From the NCBI GenBank assembly GCA_051294375.1, contig CM119266.1, forward strand, positions 12,005,180 through 12,069,179: a stretch of DNA of 64,000 bases, in the 5' to 3' direction. Positions 1 to 13,126 of this stretch are shown one piece after another. Source of the stretch: Paraspadella gotoi (lineage: Eukaryota > Chaetognatha). Made by a program: the position numbers and the translations under genes. The first letter of the stretch is position 1. Each line of letters begins with the position of its first letter. The notes beneath the pieces are model-generated. The model worked only from the letters and a program-made list of their open reading frames with translations, was not told where the DNA came from and ran no database searches.

Positions 1-254
1 ATTACCTTCGTTGCTCACTTTTCGGAACGACAACGCCGCTTCGTTTGCCTTCCCCCCTACCCCTTTCCCCGCCAACCCTTATACATCGAACCCATTTTCC
101 CTCCCCCCCCTTTTTCAAAAATCCTCCTTCTTCTCTCTTCTGCCATTCCCCATCTGCACTCAACTTCCCTACCCACCGCGCCGGATTTTCCACTCCCCGG
201 CTCCGCTTGCATCGACCCGCACTTCTTGGCCGCCCCCGCCGGCCCATTACCCAG

Positions 255-898
255 GCGACGAAGCGAGCTCCATGTTCTTCGTCCTCGAAGGCGAAGTCGT
301 TGTCGTCGTCGGCGGAAAAAAGAGGTTAACCGCCTGAGCGCCGGCGGATATTTCGGAGAGATGGCGCTGATGACGAAGGAGAAACGGAGCGCCACCGTCA
401 AAGCGGCCGGACACGTCGTCCTCGGTACGTGATTGATGGAAGGGGAGGGGCGTGGACGCGGTTTGGCGTGGGAGCGTTAGACTCGGGACGAGCTGTGAAC
501 GTCGTCATTTGCATAATTGGCAATATTGAAAATTGAGTAAATTAACATTTTCGAAAAAGTGAAATTTGGGTTAATCGCGGTCATTTACTCGTGTCGATAA
601 ACGACTAGTGGTCTTGTAAAGTTTTATCTTTCTAAATCCTTATTTGTTTATTAATATGCAATTTTTTTAGGTTCTTTTCGGATCCCGTATTTTCCTCTCG
701 AAAACCCCTTTTCACTTTCAAAATCAATTTTTGCTTTCGATTCATCTGACTTCCGGTCTCCATTCCGACGGACGCGCCCACTTTATATATTTAATTTGTT
801 GAATTTCCCCAGGCGAGTTGGGCGTGGACGCGTTCGAGCGTATCTTGGGTCCGTGCAAAGAGCTCATGCGACGCAAACAAGATACGTACAAGAAATAA
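255..898 (+). CDS. cAMP-dependent protein kinase regulatory subunit, C-terminal part (last two exons)
   Basis: This encodes the end of the second cyclic-nucleotide-binding domain of a PKA regulatory subunit, the cytoplasmic protein that holds the kinase inactive until cAMP binds. Exons are 255-424 (acceptor AG at 253-254, donor gtacgt at 425) and 813-898 (acceptor AG at 811-812, stop TAA at 896-898). The first exon has a VLEGEV strand, then the phosphate-binding-cassette pattern FGEMAL...RSATV. The second gives the family C-terminus, with AFERILGPC followed by a basic helix. Phases agree across the intron (phase 1). One oddity is that the FVLEGE part and the FGEMAL part lie in different frames. 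The switch falls in the A-run at 316-321, where one more A would restore the frame, so a base-calling error or a disabling indel is likely. Upstream exons lie outside the window. Family assignment is firm; RI versus RII is not decided. Confidence 0.85.
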
Positions 899-1669
899 TG
901 ATCGAATTTGGGCGTAAAGTGTTTCGAGTTTTTTTTGGGGGGAAAAAGATCGCCTTGCATTTTTTTGAAAAATGTAATACGGAAATGAATATAACAAGTT
1001 TTATTTAGTTTTTATTTTCTAGCAGCCCGTGATGCCAGTAAATCAGATATAGGGGATCAGGAAATTACAAAACTAAAAATTTCAAATTTTAAAACGATTT
1101 TCAAGGGGACGGGGGACGAGAGAAAGATTATTTTAGAAAGGAAATGAGAATTTTATTTTGCTCCCTGTAGTGTAGCTTAAAATTTAAACGAGTAACAAAA
1201 TAATGTTTTTTCAGGAAATTACTTTTTTTGTAAACTAAATTCCTGTTGGCTTAATTGACTATTAAGATTAATATAATTGATATAATTAATATAATTGACT
1301 AATAATAAGGTTAAAGCTGGGAAATTATAAATTAAAATTGCGTTATATCAATCGTCTTTGTTACGAACGCATTGACAACTTAAAACTTCGTAATTTAAAA
1401 AATCATAACTTTGAAAGGTGAACACGAAAGTGGCTTTAATTGTGCTTGGTATTTTTTTTATTTTGTATTTTTGTTTTTTTCGGTAGGTGGGGCACAGGTT
1501 CGTCCGATCGTATTAGTCATAACAAAGTCGAAACTTTACGACCCCAATTACTTCTGTGTATAAAATAGACATCCCTTTTCGCTTGGACAGGAATGCCTAA
1601 TTCTCTCTCTCACTCTCTCTCTGTTTCTGTCTCTCGAGAAAGAGACGTTTTCCCTCAGCTTGAAAATAG

Positions 1670-1670
<1 letters not shown>

Positions 1671-1735
<65 letters not shown>
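1671..1735. repeat. (GA)n microsatellite
   Basis: Near-perfect AG dinucleotide run of about 65 bases. It lies just upstream of the 730-base N gap. Confidence 0.95.
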
Positions 1736-1740
<5 letters not shown>

Positions 1741-1874
1741 AATGTTCTCCTCTAGACTTTTTGAATTCTCCAAATTGCCCTGGGAGAAAAATTCAAACAT
1801 CCTCCGGGCGCTCAGGAGGGAATCATAAATGCCAATATGTTTGCGAGGCCGTTACTTCTTTTAAAAAAATGGGA

Positions 1875-2604
1875 NNNNNNNNNNNNNNNNNNNNNNNNNN
1901 NNNNNNNNNNNNNNNNNNNNNNNNNNNNNNNNNNNNNNNNNNNNNNNNNNNNNNNNNNNNNNNNNNNNNNNNNNNNNNNNNNNNNNNNNNNNNNNNNNNN
2001 NNNNNNNNNNNNNNNNNNNNNNNNNNNNNNNNNNNNNNNNNNNNNNNNNNNNNNNNNNNNNNNNNNNNNNNNNNNNNNNNNNNNNNNNNNNNNNNNNNNN
2101 NNNNNNNNNNNNNNNNNNNNNNNNNNNNNNNNNNNNNNNNNNNNNNNNNNNNNNNNNNNNNNNNNNNNNNNNNNNNNNNNNNNNNNNNNNNNNNNNNNNN
2201 NNNNNNNNNNNNNNNNNNNNNNNNNNNNNNNNNNNNNNNNNNNNNNNNNNNNNNNNNNNNNNNNNNNNNNNNNNNNNNNNNNNNNNNNNNNNNNNNNNNN
2301 NNNNNNNNNNNNNNNNNNNNNNNNNNNNNNNNNNNNNNNNNNNNNNNNNNNNNNNNNNNNNNNNNNNNNNNNNNNNNNNNNNNNNNNNNNNNNNNNNNNN
2401 NNNNNNNNNNNNNNNNNNNNNNNNNNNNNNNNNNNNNNNNNNNNNNNNNNNNNNNNNNNNNNNNNNNNNNNNNNNNNNNNNNNNNNNNNNNNNNNNNNNN
2501 NNNNNNNNNNNNNNNNNNNNNNNNNNNNNNNNNNNNNNNNNNNNNNNNNNNNNNNNNNNNNNNNNNNNNNNNNNNNNNNNNNNNNNNNNNNNNNNNNNNN
2601 NNNN
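1875..2604. other. assembly gap (730 N)
   Basis: Run of N, so the content is unknown. It lies downstream of the PKA-R gene's stop codon. Confidence 0.99.
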
Positions 2605-3698
2605 ATTAAAAAATGCAATGACTTTACGTTCTTTTTTTCAAGAGGATATTTTTTTGAAGATTTTTATTAAACGCTTTTAAAATTCGATTATCCCGCCCCC
2701 TTTTTTTTTAAATTTGTCGGACCCTGTTGAAATCGCCGGTCCGTTCTCGAATGGGTGATAGTTAATTTTATGGCTAATCGTTAATCGCCAACCCGATTTA
2801 TAGTAAATCTTGAAAGACCTAATCCATCGATAATTACTGACCGTTAATTCGCTCGTTAATCATTGATCGTCAGCCTCATCTCTATTCTGAGATCCAACGA
2901 TTAATCGCGAAACGTCGGAAAAAATATTCGCGTTTAAACTTTCGTCTCGATGAAAACCGGGAATCGAGGATTAGAAATCAGATCGCGTCGACCGAATCGA
3001 CGAATCGAAAACGAGGCTCCTCGCCTTTTGTTTTTCCCTGATCCCGTCATCGTTAATAACGGATCGTTTTCGTCGTCCTCGACCGTCGTCGTCATCGTCG
3101 TCGTCTTTTTTTGAGAGAGAGAGTTGTCGTCGTTGTTGTCGTTGAAACGATGAAATTCGTGGTATATGGGATATCGTTGAAAACCGACGGAAAGGATAAG
3201 GGGAAAAAGAAAATAGAAGTCGATATGAAAACAAAATTAAAAAAAAAAAAAAGAAATAAAAAAGCGGAGATTTAGACCAATGGTGAAAGATATCGCGACT
3301 CGTCGAAATCTACTCAAGTTTTTTTTCTTCTTTCTCACACCGAAAAAAAACCACAAAAACCGCAAATCAATCGACTTTACAACTTCACAATGTACCGAAA
3401 TCTCGAATCGAATTGAAAAACCTAAAAACCGCAGAAACCGCAAGTGAAATGATAACAACAACTACGACGACAACAACCACAACGAAGATTCACGACGAAA
3501 AATCGCTTTCGTGTTTTCTCTTTCACCTCGATTTCACCGATTTATCACGGGTTCTATTTTGAAATTCTCACAATTTATCAATATAAACTTTGGTTTCGTT
3601 CATTCGCTGTTAACCCAGCTTTCTTTCACTTTCATTCTCTTTTCTCTCTCTCTCTCATCGTCTGCTCTCCTTCTCTCTCATCGTCTCTCTCTCTTCTC

Positions 3699-3736
<38 letters not shown>

Positions 3737-4465
3737 TTTCCCTTTATTTTTCTTCACCCATTCTTTCACAAGGAAGCGTCCCTGGTGGCTTCACGGGGGG
3801 GCAATGGGCGTTCGTCGTCGTAGGTTAAATCCTCATTTTCTTCTCTTTCCTCACCTTTTTTTCTTCTTTACCTCACGTCACCTCCTTACCCCCCATCCCT
3901 TTAAAAGACCTTCCCACCCCCTCCCCACACCACCGTTGGGTCCCACGGAAAAATGATCCATCGAATTTCGTCTCCAATTTTTTTCGGTTTTTTTTTTTCT
4001 TCCTATTTTCCTTTCTTTCCTCTGATCCCCTTAATCCTTGGCGCGAGAACTCTGCGCGAACATATTTGCGAATATCTTTTCAAAATTCCCTTAATCGTTA
4101 GCTTTTTTCGGGTTATTGCGCCGTTTACTATTGTTGTTTTTGAAAGAAAACTAACTTTTGTTGTGAAGTTCAAATTTTAAACAGTTTTTTCTCCAAAGAG
4201 TATAAAATATAATTTAAATATGTATAAAAAATAAAAAAATCCTTTGTCTTCATCGCCTCCTCCCCTCCCGCCGCTAAAACTAAAAACTTAATTTAAAACA
4301 AATAGTCACACTAATAGTTTTTCAAGTAATTAATTTTAAACTAGTAATGAAATAAAAGTCTAAAGATATTGACACCTGGTCCTTCGCCGGTGCATTTCTG
4401 ACCTCATTAGCGCGGAGAGGCATTTCAACGCGTTTACGATCTCATCGTTCCGCCGTCGACGGAGC

Positions 4466-4550
4466 TTCGGGTCTTCGGGTCTTCGGAGCTTCGGAGCTTC
4501 GGGTCTTCGGGTCTTCGGAGCTTCGGGTCTTCGGGTCTTCGGGTCTTCGG
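4466..4550. repeat. octamer minisatellite (GGGTCTTC / GGAGCTTC units)
   Basis: About ten tandem 8-base units occur. Two variants, GGGTCTTC and GGAGCTTC, alternate irregularly. It is open on the minus strand as an Arg/Pro-rich string, but nothing else supports coding. Confidence 0.85.
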
Positions 4551-5324
4551 CCGTCGAACGACGTTTACGCTCGATCCGTTCGGCCGGTGACACGTTTAGT
4601 GCTTCCGCGGAACGTCACACTCTTCACAGTGAGAAATGGATGAAACGTTGAAAAAAATCTGGATCTCAGAACGAAAAATGTTGAAAGCGTAGCATGTCAA
4701 GGATTTTTTTAATGGTAATCTTTGCCATCAATATTTCCTAATATAAAGTGAACTTCAGCGTAGTGTTACGTTTGACAGATTGTTTGACGAACAGACATAC
4801 GATGTAAAAAATTAATACATAAAAACAACGGTGGACCCAGAATAAGCTTCTTTAAAACCAACTTAAATTAACAAATATAATGACCGACCGACCGACCAAA
4901 AAATGTCTTGCTAAATCCCCTCAAGCGGGCTCTACCGTTCTTTCTTTATAAGGACGAGGGATGGTGGGGGGAATTGGGTCGAGGAGGGGAATGGGGGGGG
5001 TTTGTGTTCGCATTTCATAAACGCGATGCGGAAGAGAAACTCATAAAACTTTCGTCCACGCATTTTAATTTTCTCCACCAGTCAAAAAAATAAAAATTAA
5101 AAATAAAAAAATTAACGCGAAAAACTCGTCAGCGAAAAAAGAATCTAATTTTCGATCGGTAGGAGAAACATCTCCCACTGTAAACATCTCCCACTGTAAA
5201 CAAAACGGGAGTTTTTCGTCCATTACTTCTCTTAGCTTTTTGGCTTCGCTCTTTCATCGAAACCAACTTAATTGACTCCCGCAGTAAAAGATAAAAAATA
5301 TAACGTTTCCCCCCTCTCTTAATA

Positions 5325-5332
<8 letters not shown>

Positions 5333-5399
<67 letters not shown>
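5333..5399. repeat. (CT)n microsatellite
   Basis: Perfect TC dinucleotide run of about 67 bases. Confidence 0.95.
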
Positions 5400-5401
<2 letters not shown>

Positions 5402-5784
5402 ATACCATCTCTTTTTTAAACGTTTTTATTGTCACGAACTTAAAAACGTTTTTCTTTTACGATAGTCAAAGAGATTTTTTTTCATCGCACTCTCTCCTAA
5501 ATAGTAAATCATATTTTAACCGTCGTCTCTGATCATCTTTAACTCGTCACCATTTGTTGTTGTTTTCAAAAAAATGTTTTAAAAACCTTTTTAAAAAAAT
5601 AAAGATACAACTACGCGATAAAAGATATATTTTTCGCGTAGCCCCCGGCTCGAAATTATTTCGAGTATCAAAAAAAAATACGATTTTTTAAAAAAGATTA
5701 TATTAGTCGAAATTTTGTTATTGAAAGAAAAAATAGAAATTTCGTACGAAAGAGCGAGATATCGATCTCTCAGACAAAAAATAT

Positions 5785-5870
5785 TATCGAACGGGGTTCG
5801 AACCCGATGACGCCAAGAGAGAAACGGAAATTAAGTGTCGCGTCGGCCATCTCCGTTTCTTAACATTGTT
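5785..5870 (-). repeat. tRNA-like sequence, probable SINE head or tRNA pseudogene
   Basis: Read on the minus strand there is an A-box-like TGGCCGACGCG and, about 45 bases later, a clear B-box GGTTCGAACCC. The expected acceptor stem does not pair and the T-stem is only four pairs. It is therefore not a functional tRNA by eye; a decayed tRNA or a tRNA-derived repeat is more likely. Confidence 0.35.
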
Positions 5871-6340
5871 GACGTTTTGAACGAAAATATTTTCAAGAAT
5901 TTTAAGAACCTTTTTTTTTCGCACGATCGCCGATAGCCGCTCCCCCGGCCCCCTGCCGAATTTTTCCGGTCCTTCAATTTGGCTCTTTCCTCCCCTTAAG
6001 TTAGAAAAGAGTGGAGAGATGCGGGGTTAGTGGCCCTAACCAGTAACCACTCTCCCATATCTCTTATAATTTCTTATCTCCATCACTCCCCCACCTAACG
6101 TTCCACCCCATTCCTCCACTCCCTCTCTCCCAATTTCTCACCCGCCCCCCCGCCCCCCCCTCTCAAAACCTGTCGTCAGGAAAGAGAGAGAATTTTTATC
6201 GCGGCTTCAAAAGAATTACTTTTTTATTAGAACTTTTTTTTTTTTTCTCGAAAAGAAAGTCTGTGGTGAACTGGTAGTGTAAGTGGAAAAGATGAAAGAG
6301 GCGGACCGAAGGCAGTGGGGGTGGGCCTGTTTAAGGTGGC

Positions 6341-6547
6341 GGGGTGGATGGGGTGGAGAGTCCCGATATGGGAATTAACGAGAGACGGTCGGTGGGCCTT
6401 TTTCTCTCAAGGAAACGGAGGTAGGGCAATAGNNNNNNNNNNNNNNNNNNNNNNNNNGGGGTGGATGGGGTGGAGAGTCCCGATATGGGAATTAACGAGA
6501 GACGGTCGGTGGGCCTTTTTCTCTCAAGGAAACGGAGGTAGGGCAAT
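6341..6547. repeat. 90-base direct duplication flanking an N gap
   Basis: Bases 6341-6430 and 6458-6547 match with no difference I could see, and they are separated by two bases and 25 N. This may be a tandem duplication, or the same contig end placed twice during scaffolding. Confidence 0.95.
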
Positions 6548-6758
6548 TGGGTGGCAGCCCTCCCAGCGGACGGAGGAGCGAAAAGGGTGGCGGCCCTCCC
6601 GCGGGATAAAAAAGAAAAGCAATGAGGGTGGCGCGGTCCTCGGGGATGCGATTTTTGCAGGAAGGAGTCTGAAATTGCTTTTTTTCTGTCGAGGAGTAAA
6701 ATTCTTTTCAATTTGAAATAGGAGCAAGAGGTGAAGCCAAACAAAAACAGAGAGTTTA

Positions 6759-6858
<100 letters not shown>

Positions 6859-7670
6859 CTATCGCATGGCCTGCTTTCAAAACAACTCGTTAAAAGCGAT
6901 TGGACGGACCCGAACCCCGCGGAGGCGAAGAAGGTAAAAACGCGAAAAAAAAAACTCCGAAAACTGTAATTCGTTACGAAATGGAAAAAAAAAGAAAATA
7001 AAACAGAAAAAGAAAACAAAATTAAAGAATCATCATCATCATCTCGAAAAAAATTTAATTCGGGGGGGCATTAAAAGGCTGCAATTTTTCGACTAACTGC
7101 AACGAATTGCAAGAAAACCTTCATCGACGCTGGCCGTTCCCGAAGGCCTCGTTCTGCAGCCATCGAGCAACTCGGAATCAACGTTAAGTCTTATTTTCAC
7201 ACGTTTCCCCGCGATTCGATTGTTTACGTAAAAAAGAAAAGAGTTATCGCGGATTGCGCCATCGTATATTTTAAGCCGGGGTCGTACATAACAACGACGA
7301 AGAACAACAACAACGGATAACAACAACAACCGTCGACTCCCTCGCGATTCTCTCTCTTTTTTTTTTTTTTTTAAACAAAACAAAAAATATTTTGATGGAA
7401 GATGAAGAGAAGAGGATTGACGAGGGCGAATCTGGATTTTAAAGGCGACGGAGATCGATGGATGACGACGGAGATCGAAATTACGCAACCTCGAAATAAC
7501 ACCAGTGGCTGTGCCCGATATATGTTAATCGCTTGCGAGGTTTTAAGTGAATCGCTAAAGCGATTTCAACCTTTCCCGCGTTCGCAAAACTTTATTTTTC
7601 AACAAATGTTTTTTTGTTTAATCATTGCTCTTTTTTTTTTTAAATACAACTCTAATTTCTCTGCCCGAAG

Positions 7671-7818
7671 TTGGACAACCAAACCATTCCAGCTCCCGAC
7701 CACGCCCGACTCTTTCGCGACCGCAGAACCCGCAGCGGCTCGTCGAGCGACGTTTGTCCAATAATCCTCGTCCTGGATTTGCCTACAGCGGACGAGAACA
7801 CCTCTCCCCTTTTCTCCC
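7671..7818 (+). CDS. candidate exon of an unidentified gene
   Basis: A pyrimidine-rich tract and an AG at 7669-7670 precede an open frame rich in GNC and ANC codons, typical of the confirmed exons here. It begins LDNQTIPAPDHARLF and contains PIILVLDLPTADEN. The frame meets a stop at 7821, and a possible donor GTTAGT lies at 819-824 of that kilobase, leaving phase 1. The terminal TM exon at 18974 also enters in phase 1, so both could belong to one gene, but nothing between them proves this. No protein family is recognised. The opposite strand is also open here, which lowers confidence. Confidence 0.25.
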
Positions 7819-8059
7819 GTTAGTCCCCGATTTAACCTCTCGCAGCTGCGGGGATTTTTGTTCGTCTTCCTCGTCATTTTATTCTTCTTTGTCTCCTTCC
7901 TTCTCCTTCTTCCTTTTAATTTTATCGTCATCTCCTTCTTTGTATTATTCTTTTTCGTCTCCTTCCCTTATCAATTTTAAGACTCATTCAAATCTCGGTA
8001 ATCCTCCTCAACTCGTGTGGAATCTTTTCTCGCGAATTCATCCATAATCTTAAAAGTGG

Positions 8060-8087
8060 GAGAGACAGACAGAGAGACAGAGAGACA

Positions 8088-8121
<34 letters not shown>
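8060..8121. repeat. imperfect (GA)n/(GACA)n microsatellite
   Basis: Interrupted AGAGACAG and AGAG run. Confidence 0.9.
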
Positions 8122-8282
8122 ATATTTTATTATTTTTAAGAGTTATATTATTTTTCTAATTCCTTGTTATTACACTTTATCTTGATCAATGTTAGAATGG
8201 ACCGAGATCATTTTTTACTGAATATTCACTAAATTCCTAAGGTTTCTTTCAAAAACCGAGGAAAATTTGAACAAACGCTTGT

Positions 8283-8285
<3 letters not shown>

Positions 8286-8321
<36 letters not shown>
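8286..8321. repeat. (GA)n microsatellite
   Basis: Short perfect AG run of about 36 bases. A (GTCT)n tract follows at 8503-8527. Confidence 0.95.
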
Positions 8322-8322
<1 letters not shown>

Positions 8323-9169
8323 AGAGAAGAAAAATTCATGAAATGAATAGCAGAAAAATTTCTTTTATTTTCTGTCCCGAAAAATATTGGAACGAATTCT
8401 ACGATTTTAAAATTAAACAAGAAACTTCAAATAAAAACCATGAAATCCCTTGGAGACATTTACCAATAAAATTCTTATCGCTTTCCCACCTCTATTCTTT
8501 TTCTGTCTGTCTGTCTGTCTGTCTGTCTAACAGTCTCTCTCTCTTTCTTATGTTTGATCGCATCCAAATTCGACTTTGCAACACTATCTTTTTTATTTTC
8601 GTATCGCCTTGGTATTTTAAGTAAACGTTAAACGTTATTTTTTTCGCAGTACGCCGGCTCATCCTAAAAGACTTTGATAATTAGCGCCATGATTTAAAGT
8701 ATTTATTTATTTATTCAGCCCCTTGTTTATTTCATAATTTCATCAAGCGTTTGATAACTTCATTTGGATATCCAATCATTTGTTAAATTTTTTATATATT
8801 TTTTTCTGCTTTTTATTCTTTTTAAGTTTGTATAGAGACCTATTTGTTTTTTAATTTCTTCTATTTCTATTTCAACAACAACAACGACAACAATTCCTAT
8901 TTACTTCCAGCGAATTTAAAAAAGGAAAAAAAGTGATAATTTATCGACGTTAATAAAGAAAAGAATTTTGATCCAATATTTGCGACTCGAGAGAAGATTA
9001 AGAACAGTCGTTTTTTCAATACAGACCCCAAAAAAAATTATTTAAAGATCTAGACGTAGATAACTATCTCACACTTGGCGTTTAATTGTTTAGCATAAAA
9101 AAGAGGGGAAAAAATACGTTTGACGAAATAGAATAAAATCGTCAGATAGAGAAATAAATTTTTGAAATG

Positions 9170-9325
9170 AGGGGGTGGGGGGGGAGAGAAGGAGGAGGAA
9201 GAGAAAGGGATAGTTAAAAAAGAGGAGGAAGAGGAAGAGGTGAGACGTAATTAAGAAGAAAAGAAGGATAAGGAAGATGAAGAGGAGAAAGAAAAAGAGA
9301 TAAGAAAAGAGAAAAAAAAGGGAAA
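9170..9325. repeat. polypurine tract
   Basis: About 155 bases almost entirely A and G on the plus strand, built of irregular GGAGGAAGAGG-type units rather than a clean microsatellite. Confidence 0.8.
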
Positions 9326-10500
9326 ATAAGAATTAAGATAAAAGTTGTAAGCGACGAAATTCGATGGGAAAATATTCGTCGGAAAAAAAAATAAAATCCA
9401 ATTCGATTTGATTAAGTTCATTTTTCGTTTTGATTTTTTAATGTTTCTTCATAGAAAAAGTTAAAAATAATACATTAAAATTAATTTTAAAAAGCAACAA
9501 TAAAAATAAATATTTTTTATCACTCTCGTCGGAAGAATTCGTCTCAACTAACCCTGACAACAAAAAACAGGCTTTTTAACGGCCAATAAAAGAATGAACT
9601 TATATCGCAATTAGTAAACAAACAAAAGACTTCTCAATCGACTTCGAAACGTCTCCTTATTTTCATATTTGCTCATTCGCGCGTTAAAGACTCGGCTCTT
9701 TATATCTAAACAAATTCGAAGACCGACATTCGTTGAATCCCATGACCTGGGATTTAAACCTCGCCACTTTTTCGAGAGATAACCCACAAACTGTTATCAG
9801 TTGTTTACACAGATCAAAAACGTTTATAAGTAAGGCCGGTTAAGAATGCTTTAAAAAAACAAAAAAAAACGAAACGGCTTCTACGTCGGCGGTTGCATTT
9901 TTCAAACGATCCTTATTGTTATTTGTTGATTGTTTTCACATCTGATCGTCTTTGTCGTTTCGACGGCGCGGGGTCAAACAATCCCGGGTCGACTTTGGAT
10001 CACGTGATCGAGCGTCAACACGTATTAAATCGTCGTCGGCGATTGACGCAAACGAGCGGGGGGGGGGCGTGATGGGCATGGGTTTCTGATCCCGAGGGGC
10101 GGGAAAGGTTGGATCAACATCAACTAGTCGTTGTCGTCGTCGTCGAAATCCTCTCAATTTTCTTTTCGTTATCCCATAAGGTCAAACGTTCAAGCGGTCA
10201 GCGAATCTTTTTTCTAAGATCGAAACGGCCGCGCTTTTTCGAAGCCCAGAGGCGCGTTGCGACCTACTCCCCGCCTGACCCCTTGGGAGTCAATCGATCA
10301 CTTTTAATCGCAGTCGATCGCAGTCGATCGCTCTAAGTCGCTCTCAAGTTCGTCTTGTAAATCGCGCAAAATCGCTCAGAACCGCTCCAGGGGCCTTTTA
10401 CCTTAATCGACCACCGGCGCTTCGGTGTTTATACGACGTCCGAAAACATTTTTAATGTTTACGTCGATTTAAGGCGCTCTCACGCGGTGGGGATCAAAGA

Positions 10501-10503
<3 letters not shown>

Positions 10504-10568
<65 letters not shown>

Positions 10569-10595
10569 GAGAGACGAGGACGAGAGAGAGAGAGC
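10504..10595. repeat. (GA)n microsatellite, imperfect at its right end
   Basis: AG run of about 57 bases followed by GGAGAG/GACGAG interruptions. Confidence 0.95.
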
Positions 10596-11939
10596 GTCGA
10601 GGCGACATAAAATGGAAATGACAAGGCCCGATAATTATGTTTCTCCACTCTCCAGTATTCATGAGCTTGTACATTTGACACATATGTACTTTGTAGAATC
10701 AAAAAAAATTATCTTTCTCTTTTATGTTTTCTAATCGGCAATTTAGTCTCAGTCGTCATGAATTATGCTAGAGCTTATCGATCCTTTTTTTTTACTTCCA
10801 AATGTCATTAAATGTCATTCTGTCATTATGTCAATTTCGACGCGAGTTTTTCTTATCGGAACCGATTGGGTGCCAATGAGTCACATTTGGCGCCTTTGGC
10901 TATCGAGAAAAAATAATCGGGTCAACTGATAGGACCTCATTCTGAATAGAGAGTTTCTCAGGTTAAATGTGCAATTGTGCATTGACTAAAACGCCCTAAA
11001 ATGGTTCATGAATATAAACCTGTATATTCTCATAACAATTCAAAGATTATTTAAACGAGTCCTCAGCATTCAAAGATCGTTTAACCTGAATTCAAAGGCC
11101 CAAAATGTCCCCGATTTGAGTCTAGAGGCCATCCAAAAAAAAAAAAAAAGAATTTCCCTTTGCCTAAGATATTCGATCTCCCGTCGAAGGCGGGAACCGA
11201 GTGAAAGACCGCCGAGATGGAGGAATTTGTTCATGAATAAACTGTCATGGCAGTGGCATGGCAGTCTATTCACCGGGTATGCCATGTAGCAACCTCGGTG
11301 CACCGCAATTTTGTCCGGACTATTATTTTCTGGTTTCAGTTTTAAATCGAGGGTATTTTTTTTTTTGGTTGGGGGACGGAACTCAATTAGATTCTTTTCG
11401 GTCTGTCTGTCTCTCTGGCTATTTTTATTTATTTAAATAGTATATTTAAAAAACTTAACAAAGTATATTTTTAAATAATCCGAAAATTTTTTTTAAACCT
11501 TTTTCTGATTATATAAGAAGAAAAAGGGATAAGAAGGTAATAAAAGGAATAAAAATATTTAGTTTATATATCTGATGATGAATAGAATTATTATTCGAAA
11601 CATGTCTGTAACAATATTAATAAAAAACTCGTTGTGAAAAATAAATCTTTTCTCTTATTAATTTATATGTATAATAAAATATGATAAAACTGTGAGCGTT
11701 ACGAATGATTGAGCGCAGGAACGCGTCCATTTTTTCTACGTTACTTCGTCGTATTCTCGGATCGAAATTCTCTCTCCTCGAATCGACGTTTCGAGTTTCG
11801 GTCCGACTTTTTTAACGACGCGATTTTTCGGGTCGGGGAGATTATGAGCTTTCGGCCTGGGATTTGGGTAGGGGGGGATAAGGGGCGAAAAGGGGCCACA
11901 GTGTGGTTTGGAGAGTTTGACTCTCGAGGGTGGCGATTA

Positions 11940-11941
<2 letters not shown>

Positions 11942-11970
<29 letters not shown>
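11942..11970. repeat. (CT)n microsatellite
   Basis: Perfect CT run of 29 bases. Confidence 0.95.
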
Positions 11971-11975
<5 letters not shown>

Positions 11976-13056
11976 TTAACGCCCAACTTAGTTTAGTATT
12001 CGAAGATTTTATTTTATTTTTCGAATTCATCGAAATTCGCTTTTAATTGCGACTCGAATTTCGAATTCTCGACGAAACAAAAGACAAACGCGAGTTCGAC
12101 AACGTGGGATAAATAATATACGGAGACGGAGAGCTCTTTGGGATGAGGGGAAAAAGTGTTGTACCTTTTCGATCTCTCTCTAAAAAAAAAAGAAAGAAAA
12201 AGAAATGAAAAACAAACAACAACAACCAGGACGAAGGAAAAAAAGAAAACCCAAATTGAAATTCGATACAAAGTTGAGAATAAATCAAAAGCAGAACCGA
12301 AGAAGCCAAAAGAAAATGAGGAAAAATTAAGGAAAAAGGGATGAAAAAAAAGGAAATAAAAAAAAGGAAAGATGAAGATTAAAGCGAAGCGAAATAAAGC
12401 CGAAAATAGAAAATCAAAAGACCCTAAAGGAAGTCGTGATCTCGACTTTTGTCTGATTTACAATTTTCCGCAAATAAAAATTACTGATAAGATAAAATTT
12501 CCCCCCCTACGAGTCATTAAATTGAATTAGTTACGTCCGTGTTTTTTTCAATTTTTATATCGTAAATAATTCATTACGAGGCTCGTTAAAGTGTAGATAT
12601 GAAAACGATTGAATTACAATAATCCATTTTTGCGAGCTAAATATATTGTGATCTGAATTACAAAATATTAGGAAAACATTTATATGAAAACAAATTTTTA
12701 AACGAGTTGGACCTGGTATCAATTAAGGACATTTTTTTTCTTGAGATTTTGTCGAATCTTGATTGTCACTCAAATTTTATGCGAATCAACTCAAACACTC
12801 CAGAGAAACTTCCTTTAGAAGATTAGAGAGAGAAGAGAGAAGAGAGAGAGAGAAGAGAGAGAGAGAGAGACATGCAAAAAAAATATTTGGGCGAACAAAT
12901 CGATATTTCTTCTACCCAAAGTTCGCGAAGAGAAGATCTCGCGATTCAAAGTGACTTTTCTTTGATTTCGCAGTCAACAAATAGCGATCGAGAAAGGTTC
13001 GGCGGAGAATAGAGAGGTCACTGTGAAAAGAGGGAAGCGGAGAGATAGATGAGAGA

Positions 13057-13060
<4 letters not shown>

Positions 13061-13126
<66 letters not shown>

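Noticed and set aside
1761-2670. Long open frames on both strands across the N gap
   Set aside because: They exist only because N codons are not stops; there is no sequence evidence.
5785-5870. Functional tRNA gene
   Set aside because: The B-box is good, but the acceptor stem does not pair and the T-stem is short; kept only as a tRNA-like repeat.
9936-10157. Minus-strand ORF with DVDPTFPAPRDQKPMP
   Set aside because: Somewhat protein-like, but no supporting splice sites, homology or neighbouring exons; left out as too weak.
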